Source of the DNA: an uncultured Prevotellaceae bacterium | GTDB lineage: Bacteria > Bacteroidota > Bacteroidia > Bacteroidales > Bacteroidaceae | NCBI GenBank assembly: GCA_902780635.1 | Contig: CACZGH010000006.1 | Location: 81,444 to 145,443 of the forward strand | Direction: 5' to 3' | DNA length: 64,000 bases | Part shown: in pieces, positions 16,222-26,705 of the stretch | Numbering within the stretch: the stretch's first letter is position 1 | Layout of the letters: every line of letters begins with the position of its first letter | Translations under genes and position numbers: made by a program | Notes under the pieces: generated by a model | Told to the model about the DNA's origin: nothing | What the model saw: only the letters and a program-made list of their open reading frames with translations | Databases searched by the model: none

Positions 16222-19200
16222 ATGAGAGGAAAAATCGACTGTTTTCTGCCATGCGATCACTGGCAGACCGCACAACAAACGATTACACAACTATGCGCCG
16301 ACAAGGCGATACGACATATCTATTTACTTCAGAATCATCAGGCCGACGACGAAGAGCCGATACCACAGGGATGCACTGCCGTGACGGTGGACCGGCTGCA
16401 GTCGGTGGAGACCATCAAGACCATCGCGGCACAAAGCACAGCCGAGTTTGTGATGCTTCTGACGAAAGCCACTCCCCTGACACTTGGGCTGTATGCCACA
16501 GAACGGCTCCTAAAAGTGGCCGCTGACGCTGGCGCTGCCTGGCTTTATGCCGACCACTACTCCGTGGAGAACGGGCAGACGGTGCGGCATCCAGTCATCG
16601 ACTATCAGACGGGCAGCATCCGTGATGACTTCGACTTCGGTTCGCTCCTGCTCATACGTGCCAGCCTGCTCAAGGACTATGCGAGCCAGACCGATTTGCC
16701 CACATATCAGTATGCTGGCCTATATGACCTCAGACTCTATATCAGCCGTCAAGGACCGTTGGTGCATCTCAACGAATACCTCTATACCGAACAAGAGCAA
16801 GACCTCAGAAAAAGCGGTGAGAAACAGTTTGACTATGTCAATCCCCGCAACCGCGAGGTGCAGATAGAGATGGAGAAGGCCGCCACCCACCATCTGGCGT
16901 GTGTTGGCGCCCTGGTGGACACCACAGCGTATCAGACCCCCGACTTCGACGAGCAGGACTTCCCGGTCGAGGCTTCTGTGGTGATACCTGTCTACAACCG
17001 CGAGCGCACCATCTGCGATGCCGTCAACTCCGCATTAGGACAGAAGACGCAGTTTGACTTCAACGTCATCGTCGTGGACAATCATTCCACCGACGGCACT
17101 ACTCAGTTGTTGGAGGACTATCAAGACCCGCGACTGGTGCATATCGTGCCCGAACGTACGGACCTCGGTATCGGTGGGTGCTGGAATGTAGCTATCAACG
17201 CCCCCCGCTGCGGACGGTTTGCCGTGCAGCTCGACAGCGACGACCTCTACTCTTCGCCCTCCACGCTCCAGCAAATCGTCGACGCCTTCCGTCAGCAACA
17301 GGCCGCTATGGTGATAGGCTCCTATCGCATGTGCGACTTCGACCTCAACACCTTGCCTCCCGGCATCATCGACCACAGAGAGTGGACGGACGACAATGGA
17401 TGCAACAATGCGCTGCGTATCAATGGCCTTGGAGCCCCGCGGGCTTTCTTCACCCCATTGGTCAGGCAGATACAATTCCCCAATACCAGCTATGGCGAGG
17501 ACTATGCCCTCGGCCTGGCCTTCAGCCGCAGCTATCGCATCGGACGCATCTACGATGAGCTTTATCTCTGCCGTCGGTGGGGTGGCAACAGCGACGCCGC
17601 ACTGAGTGTGGAGCGTGTCAATGCCAACAACCTGTACAAAGACCAGTTGCGCACCTTGGAGTTGGCTGCACGCCAACGGCAGGCCAAAGAGCGCCAGAAA
17701 GACAAAGGCGACGGTTCGCTACGGCGGTTTGTGGAGCGCCAACTGGACATCTGGACGGATGCCCGCTCCCGTTATCGTGACCTCTATGCCGTGCAGACAC
17801 GTCGCTTGGAGCACTCGGGGCAGGAGATGGAACTGTGTGTGCAATACAACCCTGCCCGTATCGTCTCCACTGGCGCCAAGGTAGACCAAAAGACCATTGC
17901 AGAGCGGCCGTGCTTCCTTTGTGCCAAAAACCGCCCTTCCGAACAGAATGTCAAGGTCTTCGACACCAAACTCGACATCCTGCTCAATCCTTACCCCATT
18001 CTGCCCACCCACTTTACTATTGTGGCCCGTAAGCATCAGCCCCAGCAGATACGTGACACTTACTATGAGATGCATCGGCTGCTGGAGCGCTACCCCGAAC
18101 TGATGGTGTTTTACAACGGTCCCCGTTGTGGCGCCTCTGCTCCCGACCATCTGCATCTGCAGGCGGGCGACGGTTCGGTGCTGCCCCTGCTCAGAGACTG
18201 GACACGACTGTCGCGCAATCTGACACCCCTGGCGATGGCCAACGACCGCGAGGGCATCTATGAAGTGTCAGACTATCCGTGCCATCTGCTGCTCATCAAG
18301 AGTCGGGGGCGTGACACAGACGAGCGGATGTTCCGCATCGTCTACGACGCTTTGCGCAGCGCTGTGACAGAGACTGAGAGTCAGCCCGGCGAGGAGCCGA
18401 TGATGAATGTCGTGAGTTGGCGTCAGGACGACAGCTTTCTCACCGCCGTGTTCCCACGCAGGTGTCACCGTCCGGCTTGCTATCACGCTGAGGGCGACCA
18501 ACAGATGATGGTCAGTCCGGGGGCGCTCGACATGGCTGGACTGCTCATCACTCCCCGCCAGACCGATTTCGAAAGGATGACTGCCACCAAAGCTGTTGAA
18601 CTGCTGAGAGAGGTGACGGTGAGCGACGCCGATATGGAGACAATCTGTGATACCATCCGGCAGAGCATGACCACCAAGAAAGAGCAACGTATGCTGACGG
18701 AAGAGCCTACGGTGGCCGTGGGCATCGTCAGCGCGCGCCGCATCACTTTCTCTCTCAACAAACCCTATATCGCCAAGGGCGAGGCATTGGAAGGCGTGCA
18801 AGTGGTGGAGTATGTCGAGGGCAGCATCCATTGGAACGGGGAGCAATATCGTGAACTGCGGTTCACGCCACAGTCTCGTGAGGCATCCTTCAGCATCGAC
18901 GATGTCACCATAGGTGTCAATTTCCACTGGGAGCGCAAGCAGCGGCAGACCTTCCAAGGCTCTCTGCTGTTTGTGGTGGAGGCCGACCAGATCTGTGCCA
19001 TCAATGAGTTGCCGGTGGAGCAGTATCTGGTCAGTGTCATTTCCAGTGAGATGAAAGCCACCTCGTCGATGGAGTTCCTGAAAGCTCATGCTGTCATCTC
19101 CCGGAGTTGGCTGCTCGCCCAGATGGAGCACCGCCGTCAGCATACAGAGACGGGAGGGTTTTTCTCCTTTGTCAAGAAAGACGATGAGTTGATACGCTGG

Positions 19201-19953
19201 TATGACCGTGACGACCATACCATCTTTGATGTCTGCGCCGATGACCATTGCCAGCGCTATCAGGGCATCACCATGGCGCTCAACACCCATGTGGCCGACG
19301 CGGTGAGGCAGACGCGTGGCCAGGTGCTGACCTTCGATGAGGAAATCTGTGACGCCCGTTTCAGCAAGTGCTGTGGCGGTAGGACAGAAGAGTATCAGTA
19401 TTGCTGGGAAAATGTGCGCAAGCCTTACTTGGTGTCAGTGGAGGATGCCCCGAAGCCTGGGGCCACCCCCTTCTGCGACACACACGACCAGCGCATTCTC
19501 CGTCAGGTGCTCAATGACTACGACTGTGAGACCACCGACTTTTACGAGTGGACGGTCTGTTACACCCAGGAAGAGCTCTCACAGTTGATTGCTGAGAAAC
19601 TGAAGATGGATTTCGGGCAGATCGTCTCATTGGAGCCAGTGGAGCGGGGCAGGAGTGGCCGCATCAGCCGTCTCAAGATCGTGGGTACCAAGCGGCAGTT
19701 CACCATTGGCAAAGAGTTGGAGATACGCCGTGCTCTGAGCAAGACGCATCTGCTGAGCAGTTGCTTTGAGGTGAAGACAGAAAAAATCGTCAAGGGCGTG
19801 CCGCAAAGGTTCACCCTCCATGGACGGGGATGGGGACATGGTGTAGGTCTGTGTCAGATTGGAGCCGCCGTTATGGGTGAGCAAGGATATAGCTATGACC
19901 ATATCCTGCTGCACTACTATAGAGGAGCACAAATCAATAAACTATATAAATAA
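16222..19953 (+). CDS. Three-domain protein: GT2 glycosyltransferase, HIT-like DUF4922, SpoIID
   Basis: A 1243-residue cytosolic protein; there is no signal peptide or membrane helix. Residues about 1-230 form a degenerate glycosyltransferase-like fold, and 248-470 are a canonical GT2 domain ([22 protein letters not shown] at 338-341, [10 protein letters not shown]). Residues about 520-815 match DUF4922, a HIT-like nucleotide phosphorylase/adenylyltransferase domain with the histidine pair in DHLHLQ (643, 645). Residues about 925-1235 are a SpoIID/LytB domain ([40 protein letters not shown]). SpoIID proteins act on peptidoglycan glycan strands, usually outside the membrane. An AmpG-like permease begins 5 bases after the stop. 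I infer a role in handling imported muropeptides. Frame is continuous across all three domains. Confidence 0.9.
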   Translation: MRGKIDCFLPCDHWQTAQQTITQLCADKAIRHIYLLQNHQADDEEPIPQGCTAVTVDRLQSVETIKTIAAQSTAEFVMLLTKATPLTLGLYATERLLKVAADAGAAWLYADHYSVENGQTVRHPVIDYQTGSIRDDFDFGSLLLIRASLLKDYASQTDLPTYQYAGLYDLRLYISRQGPLVHLNEYLYTEQEQDLRKSGEKQFDYVNPRNREVQIEMEKAATHHLACVGALVDTTAYQTPDFDEQDFPVEASVVIPVYNRERTICDAVNSALGQKTQFDFNVIVVDNHSTDGTTQLLEDYQDPRLVHIVPERTDLGIGGCWNVAINAPRCGRFAVQLDSDDLYSSPSTLQQIVDAFRQQQAAMVIGSYRMCDFDLNTLPPGIIDHREWTDDNGCNNALRINGLGAPRAFFTPLVRQIQFPNTSYGEDYALGLAFSRSYRIGRIYDELYLCRRWGGNSDAALSVERVNANNLYKDQLRTLELAARQRQAKERQKDKGDGSLRRFVERQLDIWTDARSRYRDLYAVQTRRLEHSGQEMELCVQYNPARIVSTGAKVDQKTIAERPCFLCAKNRPSEQNVKVFDTKLDILLNPYPILPTHFTIVARKHQPQQIRDTYYEMHRLLERYPELMVFYNGPRCGASAPDHLHLQAGDGSVLPLLRDWTRLSRNLTPLAMANDREGIYEVSDYPCHLLLIKSRGRDTDERMFRIVYDALRSAVTETESQPGEEPMMNVVSWRQDDSFLTAVFPRRCHRPACYHAEGDQQMMVSPGALDMAGLLITPRQTDFERMTATKAVELLREVTVSDADMETICDTIRQSMTTKKEQRMLTEEPTVAVGIVSARRITFSLNKPYIAKGEALEGVQVVEYVEGSIHWNGEQYRELRFTPQSREASFSIDDVTIGVNFHWERKQRQTFQGSLLFVVEADQICAINELPVEQYLVSVISSEMKATSSMEFLKAHAVISRSWLLAQMEHRRQHTETGGFFSFVKKDDELIRWYDRDDHTIFDVCADDHCQRYQGITMALNTHVADAVRQTRGQVLTFDEEICDARFSKCCGGRTEEYQYCWENVRKPYLVSVEDAPKPGATPFCDTHDQRILRQVLNDYDCETTDFYEWTVCYTQEELSQLIAEKLKMDFGQIVSLEPVERGRSGRISRLKIVGTKRQFTIGKELEIRRALSKTHLLSSCFEVKTEKIVKGVPQRFTLHGRGWGHGVGLCQIGAAVMGEQGYSYDHILLHYYRGAQINKLYK

Positions 19954-19958
19954 AAGTG

Positions 19959-21242
19959 ATGGAAAAGAAAAGGAATCCCTGGGCATGGGTGCCGACATTG
20001 TATTTTGCCGAGGGTCTGCCCAATGTGGTGGTGATGACATTAGCGGTGGTGATGTACATGGAAATGGGCATGACCGACACCGAGATAGCCCTGTATACCA
20101 GCTGGCTGGGACTGCCGTGGGTGATCAAGCCATTGTGGAGCCCGTTCGTCGATTTGTTTAAGACCAAACGTTGGTGGGTGCTCGCCATGCAACTCTTATT
20201 GGGCGCGGCGTTTGCCGGTGTGGCTTTCACGGTCAACACGGACTTCTGGTTTCAGGGCACCATGTTCTTCTTCTTCCTCATGGCTTTCTCCAGTGCCACC
20301 CACGATATTGCAGCCGATGGTTTCTATATGCTGGACCTCGACAGTCATGACCAGTCGTGGTTTGTCGGCATACGCAATACATTCTATCGCATCGCTGTCA
20401 TCTTCGGACAGGGCGTACTGGTGTGGCTGGCAGGCCGGTTGCAGGAAGTCTTCCCCGACAGCAAGGCGTTTACATGGAGCCTCATCTTCTTTGGCCTCTC
20501 TGCCATATTCATCTCCATCTGGCTTTATCATCGTGTCATCATGCCAAGGCCTGCCGACCGTAAAAATGAGGGTATGACGGCAGGTGATGTGGCACGTGGC
20601 CTGTGGCAGATGCTGGCCTCTTTCTTCACCAAGGTGCCCGTCAAACAAGTGGTCTTCGTGCTGCTCTTCCTGTTGCTTTATCGTTTCCCTGAGGCCATGC
20701 TCACCAAGATGGCCAGCACCTTCTTGTTACGGCCGATGGAGGAGGGCGGACTGGGTCTGACCAAAGAAGCCTTTGGTTTGGCTTATGGTACCGTGGGCCT
20801 CATCGGTCTGCTCTTAGGCGGCATCGTGGGTGGAGTGCTGGCCAGCCGCGACGGTCTGAAGCGCTGGCTCTGGCCATTTGTCTGTGCCATCACTTTGCCT
20901 GATATCGTCTATGTGTATCTTAGTTTCGCACAGACGGGCAATCTGTGGCTCGTCAGTACCTGTCTCTTCATCGAGCAGTTTGGCTATGGTCTGGGATTCA
21001 CCGCCCTCACACTCTATATGCTCTATTATAGCCAGGGTGAGTTTAAGACGTCTCATTATGCCATTTGCACCGGACTGTCCTATCTTGGACTGATGCTTCC
21101 TGGCATGGTGTCGGGATGGATCAAGGATGCGGTGGGCTACCAGACGTTCTTCATCATTGTCATGTTCCTTTGTGTCATCACCTTTGCCGTTGCGGCATTC
21201 ATCAAGATTGACCCTGAGTTTGGGAAAAAGTCTGAACGTTGA
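19959..21242 (+). CDS. ampG: AmpG-like muropeptide permease (MFS)
   Basis: A 427-residue MFS protein of the AmpG type, which brings anhydro-muropeptides from periplasm to cytosol. The N-terminal helix has LYFAEGLPNVVVM and the following loop SWLGLPWVIKPLWSP, both close to AmpG signatures, and ATHDIAADGFYM matches the TQDIAIDAY region. Twelve hydrophobic segments can be counted. The ATG at 19959 is preferred to the GTG at 19956. It starts 5 bases after the SpoIID fusion gene. The name is a family assignment; transport specificity is inferred. Confidence 0.85.
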   Translation: MEKKRNPWAWVPTLYFAEGLPNVVVMTLAVVMYMEMGMTDTEIALYTSWLGLPWVIKPLWSPFVDLFKTKRWWVLAMQLLLGAAFAGVAFTVNTDFWFQGTMFFFFLMAFSSATHDIAADGFYMLDLDSHDQSWFVGIRNTFYRIAVIFGQGVLVWLAGRLQEVFPDSKAFTWSLIFFGLSAIFISIWLYHRVIMPRPADRKNEGMTAGDVARGLWQMLASFFTKVPVKQVVFVLLFLLLYRFPEAMLTKMASTFLLRPMEEGGLGLTKEAFGLAYGTVGLIGLLLGGIVGGVLASRDGLKRWLWPFVCAITLPDIVYVYLSFAQTGNLWLVSTCLFIEQFGYGLGFTALTLYMLYYSQGEFKTSHYAICTGLSYLGLMLPGMVSGWIKDAVGYQTFFIIVMFLCVITFAVAAFIKIDPEFGKKSER

Positions 21243-21251
21243 GGGAGGTAG

Positions 21252-22853
21252 TCACATCCCCCATACCATGATCTGATGGCCGGCGTGCTCATACAGGCGG
21301 TGCCAGATGCGCTCCTCCCACGCCTTCGTCTGCGTGCGGTCAAAGATGATGAGATGACCCTCGTCGACCGAGCCGCATAAGTCCATGTACGCTGCCGTTT
21401 GGCGCAGACCATCGGCTATTGTGGCCTCCAGGCTCTTGCGCAGGATCTTCAACTCCATTACCACACGCTGTATCGGACCGCCGTAATGGTCGGTCAGCGG
21501 CTTGCGCAACAGCAGGTCGGTGCGCTTGCGGCCCAGACCATACTCACGGTCGATGTAACCACCGCCGTTGACCACACGCTGAAGGAAAGCCTGCAACAAC
21601 AGCTGGGGACCCGCCTCGGCGTAGTCGAAACGTCCTATCCATGAGTCGGCGTTCTGGCGGAAGAACTGCTGGAAGTCGAGCAGCAGCTTCTCCACGTCGA
21701 TGCCACCGTCGGCGCGCTCATACCACTGCGGCTCCTGGATAAGGGTTTCCTGCGTGCTCCACGTCAGCTCACGTGGGATAATCTCACGGTAGATGCCGTT
21801 GGCGATGCGCAGCGGTTTGCCACGCTCACGCTTCACAAGGCCCATGTCTATGACATACTGCATGTCATCTGAGGGGATCATATTGTCATCCACGTCTGTC
21901 TCACCGGAGATGATCGGCTCTATCACACGGCGCACGCGCTCCTCACGGAGCTTGTCAATGAGGATGTCGATATGGGTGTCGCGACGGTAAATGATGTGTT
22001 CCTGCGCACGGTAGATCATCTCGGGGATGATGCGCACAGAGCGGTCGCGGTTCTCTTTCATGCTCCACGTCACCTCACGGCCTAAAGCGTTAACCAGCCA
22101 GGGCTGGCCCTCGGTGGCCTCCCATATCATGGGGAAGCAGGCCTCATCGAACTCCTGCCCCGTCTCATGGGTGTGCTGCATGTACAGTTCATGGATCTCC
22201 TCTTTGGAGAAATTACCCAGACGCAGTGACTCAGCCTTGATATTAAAGGCCGAGCCTCCGGTGATGATATCCTGGTTGGAGAGCACAATACGGTAGTCAC
22301 GCACATCGCGCACGCCGCAGAGGATGACGCTCTGAGGAAAGGCCTTTGGACGGTCGTCATAACCGGCGCGCAACTGCCGGAGCACACTCACCAGACTGTC
22401 ACCCACCAGTGAGTCTATCTCGTCTAATAAAAGCACCAAAGGCTTGGACAAAGACATGGAAAGACGGCGAAGTAGGGAGGTCAACATCTCATTGGCATCC
22501 AAGTTTTTCACTTTATCTCTGACAGACAAAGGTAACTCAGACTGTAGAACCAATCCAAGTTTCTCCGTGATAGTACCGCAGACCGTCCTTATCGCACTCT
22601 CTATATTGTTGCGTGCCGCCTGTCCCCCCTCCACATTGGCATAGACAGCGATATAGTCGCCTTGGGAGTTGAGCAAATCTCGTAGGGCAAGCAAGCACGA
22701 GGTCTTGCCCGTCTGACGCGGGGCATGGAGCACGAAATATTTGCCCTGGCCTATTAAAGCCAGTATGTCATCCAAGTCAAACCGCGTTAGCGGGTCGATG
22801 GTATATTCTTTCTCAGGACGATTTGGGCCCGCTGTATTGAAAAATCTCTCCAT
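21252..22853 (-). CDS. AAA ATPase with C-terminal PD-(D/E)XK nuclease-like domain
   Basis: A 533-residue protein starting at MERFFNTAGPN; 24 further upstream codons are open but have no domain content. The STAND-like ATPase has Walker A APRQTGKTS near residue 51 and a Walker B LVLLLDEIDSL. It is followed by a winged-helix segment and, from about 440, a nuclease-like region (GRKRTDLLL, then VVMELKIL) with the Asp, Glu-x-Lys spacing of the PD-(D/E)XK fold. This matches the AAA_14/DUF1703-like family common as multi-copy genes in Bacteroidetes. Its role is unknown; defence or mobile-element links are only suggested. It is convergent with the ampG gene. Confidence 0.82.
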   Translation of the reverse strand: MERFFNTAGPNRPEKEYTIDPLTRFDLDDILALIGQGKYFVLHAPRQTGKTSCLLALRDLLNSQGDYIAVYANVEGGQAARNNIESAIRTVCGTITEKLGLVLQSELPLSVRDKVKNLDANEMLTSLLRRLSMSLSKPLVLLLDEIDSLVGDSLVSVLRQLRAGYDDRPKAFPQSVILCGVRDVRDYRIVLSNQDIITGGSAFNIKAESLRLGNFSKEEIHELYMQHTHETGQEFDEACFPMIWEATEGQPWLVNALGREVTWSMKENRDRSVRIIPEMIYRAQEHIIYRRDTHIDILIDKLREERVRRVIEPIISGETDVDDNMIPSDDMQYVIDMGLVKRERGKPLRIANGIYREIIPRELTWSTQETLIQEPQWYERADGGIDVEKLLLDFQQFFRQNADSWIGRFDYAEAGPQLLLQAFLQRVVNGGGYIDREYGLGRKRTDLLLRKPLTDHYGGPIQRVVMELKILRKSLEATIADGLRQTAAYMDLCGSVDEGHLIIFDRTQTKAWEERIWHRLYEHAGHQIMVWGM

Positions 22854-23127
22854 GGTAGATGTGTTTGTCTGCGAAATTAGTTTTTTTTCACGAGACTTCC
22901 AAACAATCAGGGGATTTTTTACCAAACAGGAGACCTATAGTGTACCGAGGATGTTTCACCTCATATACTTCTTCCCATCACGGGTATAGATGCTGTAAAA
23001 CAAAAACTCCTTCTCCATGTTTCACAATCAGTGTTAACATAAATTAAATTAAGGTTTTGGTGTGTACAAGGTGTCAGAATATTTTATATTTTTGCGCTAT
23101 ATATTCAAAACACCTAAATCTAAATTT

Positions 23128-26100
23128 ATGGAAAAACAAAATTTACCCTCTGTCCAGGAGGTTTTTGCCTGGATGAGGAAACTCTATGATGAGAGTTATG
23201 CGGGTCTGACGCCACTGGAGAAAAAAGAGCAGCATATGTATGGCACGATGGTCACCACACCCAGTGACAAGAAATTCATCGTGCGTATGCTGGATGAGAC
23301 GAGTCAGATACGTGACACGCAAAAACTGGCACGGCGAGTGAAAGATCTCATCGACCAGTATGGTATACCAAAATTCCTGGGTCAGACAGACCATGCCCTC
23401 TTTTGGATGTATCAAAAATTTGCATATCTGCCTTTGTTTAACTGGGTTGCTGTGCCCATCATCAAATGGCGACTGCGACGTGACACCAGTCGTGTTATCA
23501 TCAATGCCGCCCGTCCCCATCTCACAAAGCATCTGGCCACTCGTTTTCATGAAGACATCGGGCAGAACGTGAACCTCTTAGGTGAGGTGGTGCTTGGAAA
23601 TGGCGAGGCCGACAAAAGGTTTGAGTCGTATCTGGAGGCACTGAAAGAACCAGATATCAATTATATCTCTGTGAAGATTTCTGGCATTTATGCACAGACC
23701 CACGCCCTCAACTATCAAGAGAGTTTCCCGGAGCTCATCCGTCGTATGTCTTTGCTCTACCAGGCCGCCATCGACCATCCTTATACGACACCTGACGGGG
23801 TGACACGTCCCAAATTCATCAATCTTGACATGGAGGAGTATAAAGATGCTCATCTGACGATGAAACTGTTTAAGGATGTGCTCTCACTGCCTCAGTTCAA
23901 GAATTATGAGGCAGGCATCGTCGTGCAGGCCTATCTGCCAGACGCATGGGGATTTCAGACCGAACTGCTGGAGTTTGCCCGCAAACGAGTGGCAGAGGGT
24001 GGGGCACCCATCAAGATGCGCATCGTGAAAGGATGCAATCTCGACATGGAGAATATCGTGAGTGACCTGCGGGGATGGCCCAATCCTGTCAGGCCCGACA
24101 AGACGGAGGTCGACGCCAACTACCTGCACATCATCGAACGGGGACTGAAGCCCGAGAATGCCAAGGTGCTCCACATTGGTATGGCCTCGCACAACCTGTT
24201 CACCATCTCTTATGCCTACCTGCTCACAGAGAGGTATCACACTCCCAAAGACTGCTTCTGTTTTGAGATGCTGGAAGGAATGGCCAATCATGTGTGGCGC
24301 GCACAGAAAAAACTGGGCAATCATGTCATCCTCTATACCCCGGTGGTGAAGAAAGAGCATTTCCTGAACGCCATCTCCTATCTGGTGCGAAGGATGGATG
24401 AGAACACGGCACCCGACAACTTCCTGACACATTCATTCTCTCTCAGGCCCGACACTAAAGAATGGAAAGAACTGGAGCAACAGTTTATCAAGGCTTACCA
24501 GATGAAAGACTCGCTCTCGCATACCCCTACACGCACACAAGACCGCAACCAGCCCTATAAAGGACAGGAACCGGTAGACGAGATGATCAATGAGCCAGAC
24601 ACTGATTTCGACCGCTTCTGCAATCAGGAATGGGTGGAGCGCATCTTCGCCAAGTGGAAACCTGACGGCAAAATGACAGGACGAAAGGCAGAGTGGGGGG
24701 ACTGGAAGCCCGGTGACTTGCTTCCCACACAGATAGGTGCCGAACTGGTATACAATGACGACCACATGCAATACTGTGACCGGTCGCAAGAGGGAGAGGT
24801 GCTGGTTTGTGAGATGTCGCGCGCTGACAAAAAGCAGACCGAGCGGATCCTGGAGACGGCAGAGAAAGATCCTGCCCACTGGCGTGACACCAGTATTGAG
24901 GAGCGACACCGGCTCATGTACAAAGCCGCCAACATCCTCGGACAAATGCGTGGCGACCTCAATGGTGCGATGTGTGCCATCACAGGTAAGACCATCGAGG
25001 AGGCCGACGTGGAGGTGTCAGAGGCGATAGATTATTGCCGGTTCTATACCACGACCATGAAAAAACTGGCCCGGCTGGATGATATCGAGATGAAGGCAAA
25101 AGGCACTGTGCTGGTGCTCTCGCCATGGAACTTCCCCTGCGCCATCCCGTGCGGAGGTGTCGTGGCCGCATTGGCTTCAGGCAACACCTGTATCCTGAAA
25201 CCCGCCACAGTGGCCGCTCCTGTGGCATGGCTCTTCGCCAAGGCCTTCTGGGAGGCCGGCGTGCCAAAGGAGGCACTGCAAGTGGTCATCACCCAGCGTG
25301 ACGCTACTGACCTGCTCACCTCTTCTCCTGTGGTGAAACATATCATTCTGACGGGTGGCACGGAGACCGCACAAGCCATCGCTCATGCCAATCCACGCAA
25401 ACCGCTGTCGGCAGAGACGGGCGGCAAGAATGTGATGATTCTCTCTGCCAAGGGCGACCGCGACCATGCCATTATGAACGCATGCCGGTCTGCCTTCGGC
25501 AATGCGGGGCAGAAATGCTCGGCTTGTTCGCTCCTGCTGGTGGAGCGTCCTGTATACGAGAATCCTGAGTTCTTTGAGAAGCTTAAAGACTGCGCCTCAT
25601 CACTCAAGGTGGGCAGTGTATGGAATCCCGGCAACATCGTGGGGCCGATGATCACCAATAACAATGAGAAGCTGCAGCAGGCTTTCCAACTGGAGCCAGG
25701 CGAGCGTTGGTTGATCGCACCAGAGTATGTGGACAAGAAGCATTTTATCCTTCGTCCCACCATCAAAGTGGATGTGCGGCCACAGTCGTTCACGTTCCGT
25801 ACCGAACTTTTCGCACCACTACTCGCTGTGGCACCCTACGACACGCTTGAAGAGGCAGTGGCGCTTGTCAACGGACTGGACTACGGACTGACCAGCGGAC
25901 TGCAGTCGCTAGACGAACAAGAACAACGGTACTGGAAAAATCATGTCGAAGCCGGCAACCTTTATATCAACCGTGGCATCACGGGTGCAGTCGTCAACCG
26001 ACAGCCATTCGGAGGCATGAAACTCTCTGCTTTCGGACCAGGACTGAAGGCCGGTGGTCCCAATTATTGTACACAGTTTATGATCATCACCGACCGGCAG

Positions 26101-26607
26101 GGATGTGACACAGACTACCGGAAGTCGTATGTCGAATGGTATGAGAAAGAGTTCCGCCACGCACGCAATATTCAGCCGCATATCCGTGGAGAGCAGAATG
26201 TGTTCCGCTATCTGCCTTTGCAGCGAGGTATGGTGCTAAGACTCTTTGGCGATGAGACCTTGAGGCAAGTGCAGATGGTGCAGTTGGCCGCTCAGACCGT
26301 AGGCACACCACTCACCATCTCTGCCGATGACACTCATCCGTTGTTAGGACATTTGACAGGCAATGTCAAGCGGGAGAGCCTGCAAACCTTCTGTGACACG
26401 ATGGCGCAGTATGAGCGCATCCGCACCATCTCCCGGCAGGTGCCGGATGAGGTGTTTGTGGCTGCCGCCCGATGCGACCGTTATATTGCGCAGTCAGAAC
26501 CTGTGAGCGATGGCCGCATCGAACTGGCACTCTATATCAAGGAGCAGTCCATCTCCAATGAGTATCACCGCTATGGCTCTCAGATAGAGGTGCCAGAAGT
26601 GGAGTGA
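23128..26607 (+). CDS. putA: Bifunctional proline dehydrogenase / glutamate semialdehyde dehydrogenase
   Basis: A 1159-residue PutA-type protein that oxidises proline to P5C (FAD) and then to glutamate (NAD). The proline dehydrogenase barrel spans about 60-480 (VSVKISGIYAQ, MRIVKGCNLDMEN, LEGMANHVWR). The aldehyde dehydrogenase spans about 540-1050, with LSPWNFPCAIP and catalytic Cys797 in AGQKCSA. There is no N-terminal ribbon-helix-helix DNA-binding region, so it should not self-regulate as E. coli PutA does. The start at 23128 is preferred because the 22 upstream codons are AT-rich leader. A -7 box TATTTTTG lies at 23087-23094. It stands alone. Confidence 0.95.
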   Translation: MEKQNLPSVQEVFAWMRKLYDESYAGLTPLEKKEQHMYGTMVTTPSDKKFIVRMLDETSQIRDTQKLARRVKDLIDQYGIPKFLGQTDHALFWMYQKFAYLPLFNWVAVPIIKWRLRRDTSRVIINAARPHLTKHLATRFHEDIGQNVNLLGEVVLGNGEADKRFESYLEALKEPDINYISVKISGIYAQTHALNYQESFPELIRRMSLLYQAAIDHPYTTPDGVTRPKFINLDMEEYKDAHLTMKLFKDVLSLPQFKNYEAGIVVQAYLPDAWGFQTELLEFARKRVAEGGAPIKMRIVKGCNLDMENIVSDLRGWPNPVRPDKTEVDANYLHIIERGLKPENAKVLHIGMASHNLFTISYAYLLTERYHTPKDCFCFEMLEGMANHVWRAQKKLGNHVILYTPVVKKEHFLNAISYLVRRMDENTAPDNFLTHSFSLRPDTKEWKELEQQFIKAYQMKDSLSHTPTRTQDRNQPYKGQEPVDEMINEPDTDFDRFCNQEWVERIFAKWKPDGKMTGRKAEWGDWKPGDLLPTQIGAELVYNDDHMQYCDRSQEGEVLVCEMSRADKKQTERILETAEKDPAHWRDTSIEERHRLMYKAANILGQMRGDLNGAMCAITGKTIEEADVEVSEAIDYCRFYTTTMKKLARLDDIEMKAKGTVLVLSPWNFPCAIPCGGVVAALASGNTCILKPATVAAPVAWLFAKAFWEAGVPKEALQVVITQRDATDLLTSSPVVKHIILTGGTETAQAIAHANPRKPLSAETGGKNVMILSAKGDRDHAIMNACRSAFGNAGQKCSACSLLLVERPVYENPEFFEKLKDCASSLKVGSVWNPGNIVGPMITNNNEKLQQAFQLEPGERWLIAPEYVDKKHFILRPTIKVDVRPQSFTFRTELFAPLLAVAPYDTLEEAVALVNGLDYGLTSGLQSLDEQEQRYWKNHVEAGNLYINRGITGAVVNRQPFGGMKLSAFGPGLKAGGPNYCTQFMIITDRQGCDTDYRKSYVEWYEKEFRHARNIQPHIRGEQNVFRYLPLQRGMVLRLFGDETLRQVQMVQLAAQTVGTPLTISADDTHPLLGHLTGNVKRESLQTFCDTMAQYERIRTISRQVPDEVFVAAARCDRYIAQSEPVSDGRIELALYIKEQSISNEYHRYGSQIEVPEVE

Positions 26608-26705
26608 AACTCCTTATTTGTTTGAATTAGTACCTTTTTTGATGGCTTTTCGTGGATTTTGTAGTAAATTTGCCGAAAGTTTGAAAAAAAGGCAGAAAGA
26701 GAAGA

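Noticed and set aside
18268-19290. 340-codon antisense frame inside the SpoIID fusion gene
   Set aside because: It mirrors a clear coding frame with conserved motifs and shows no family features.
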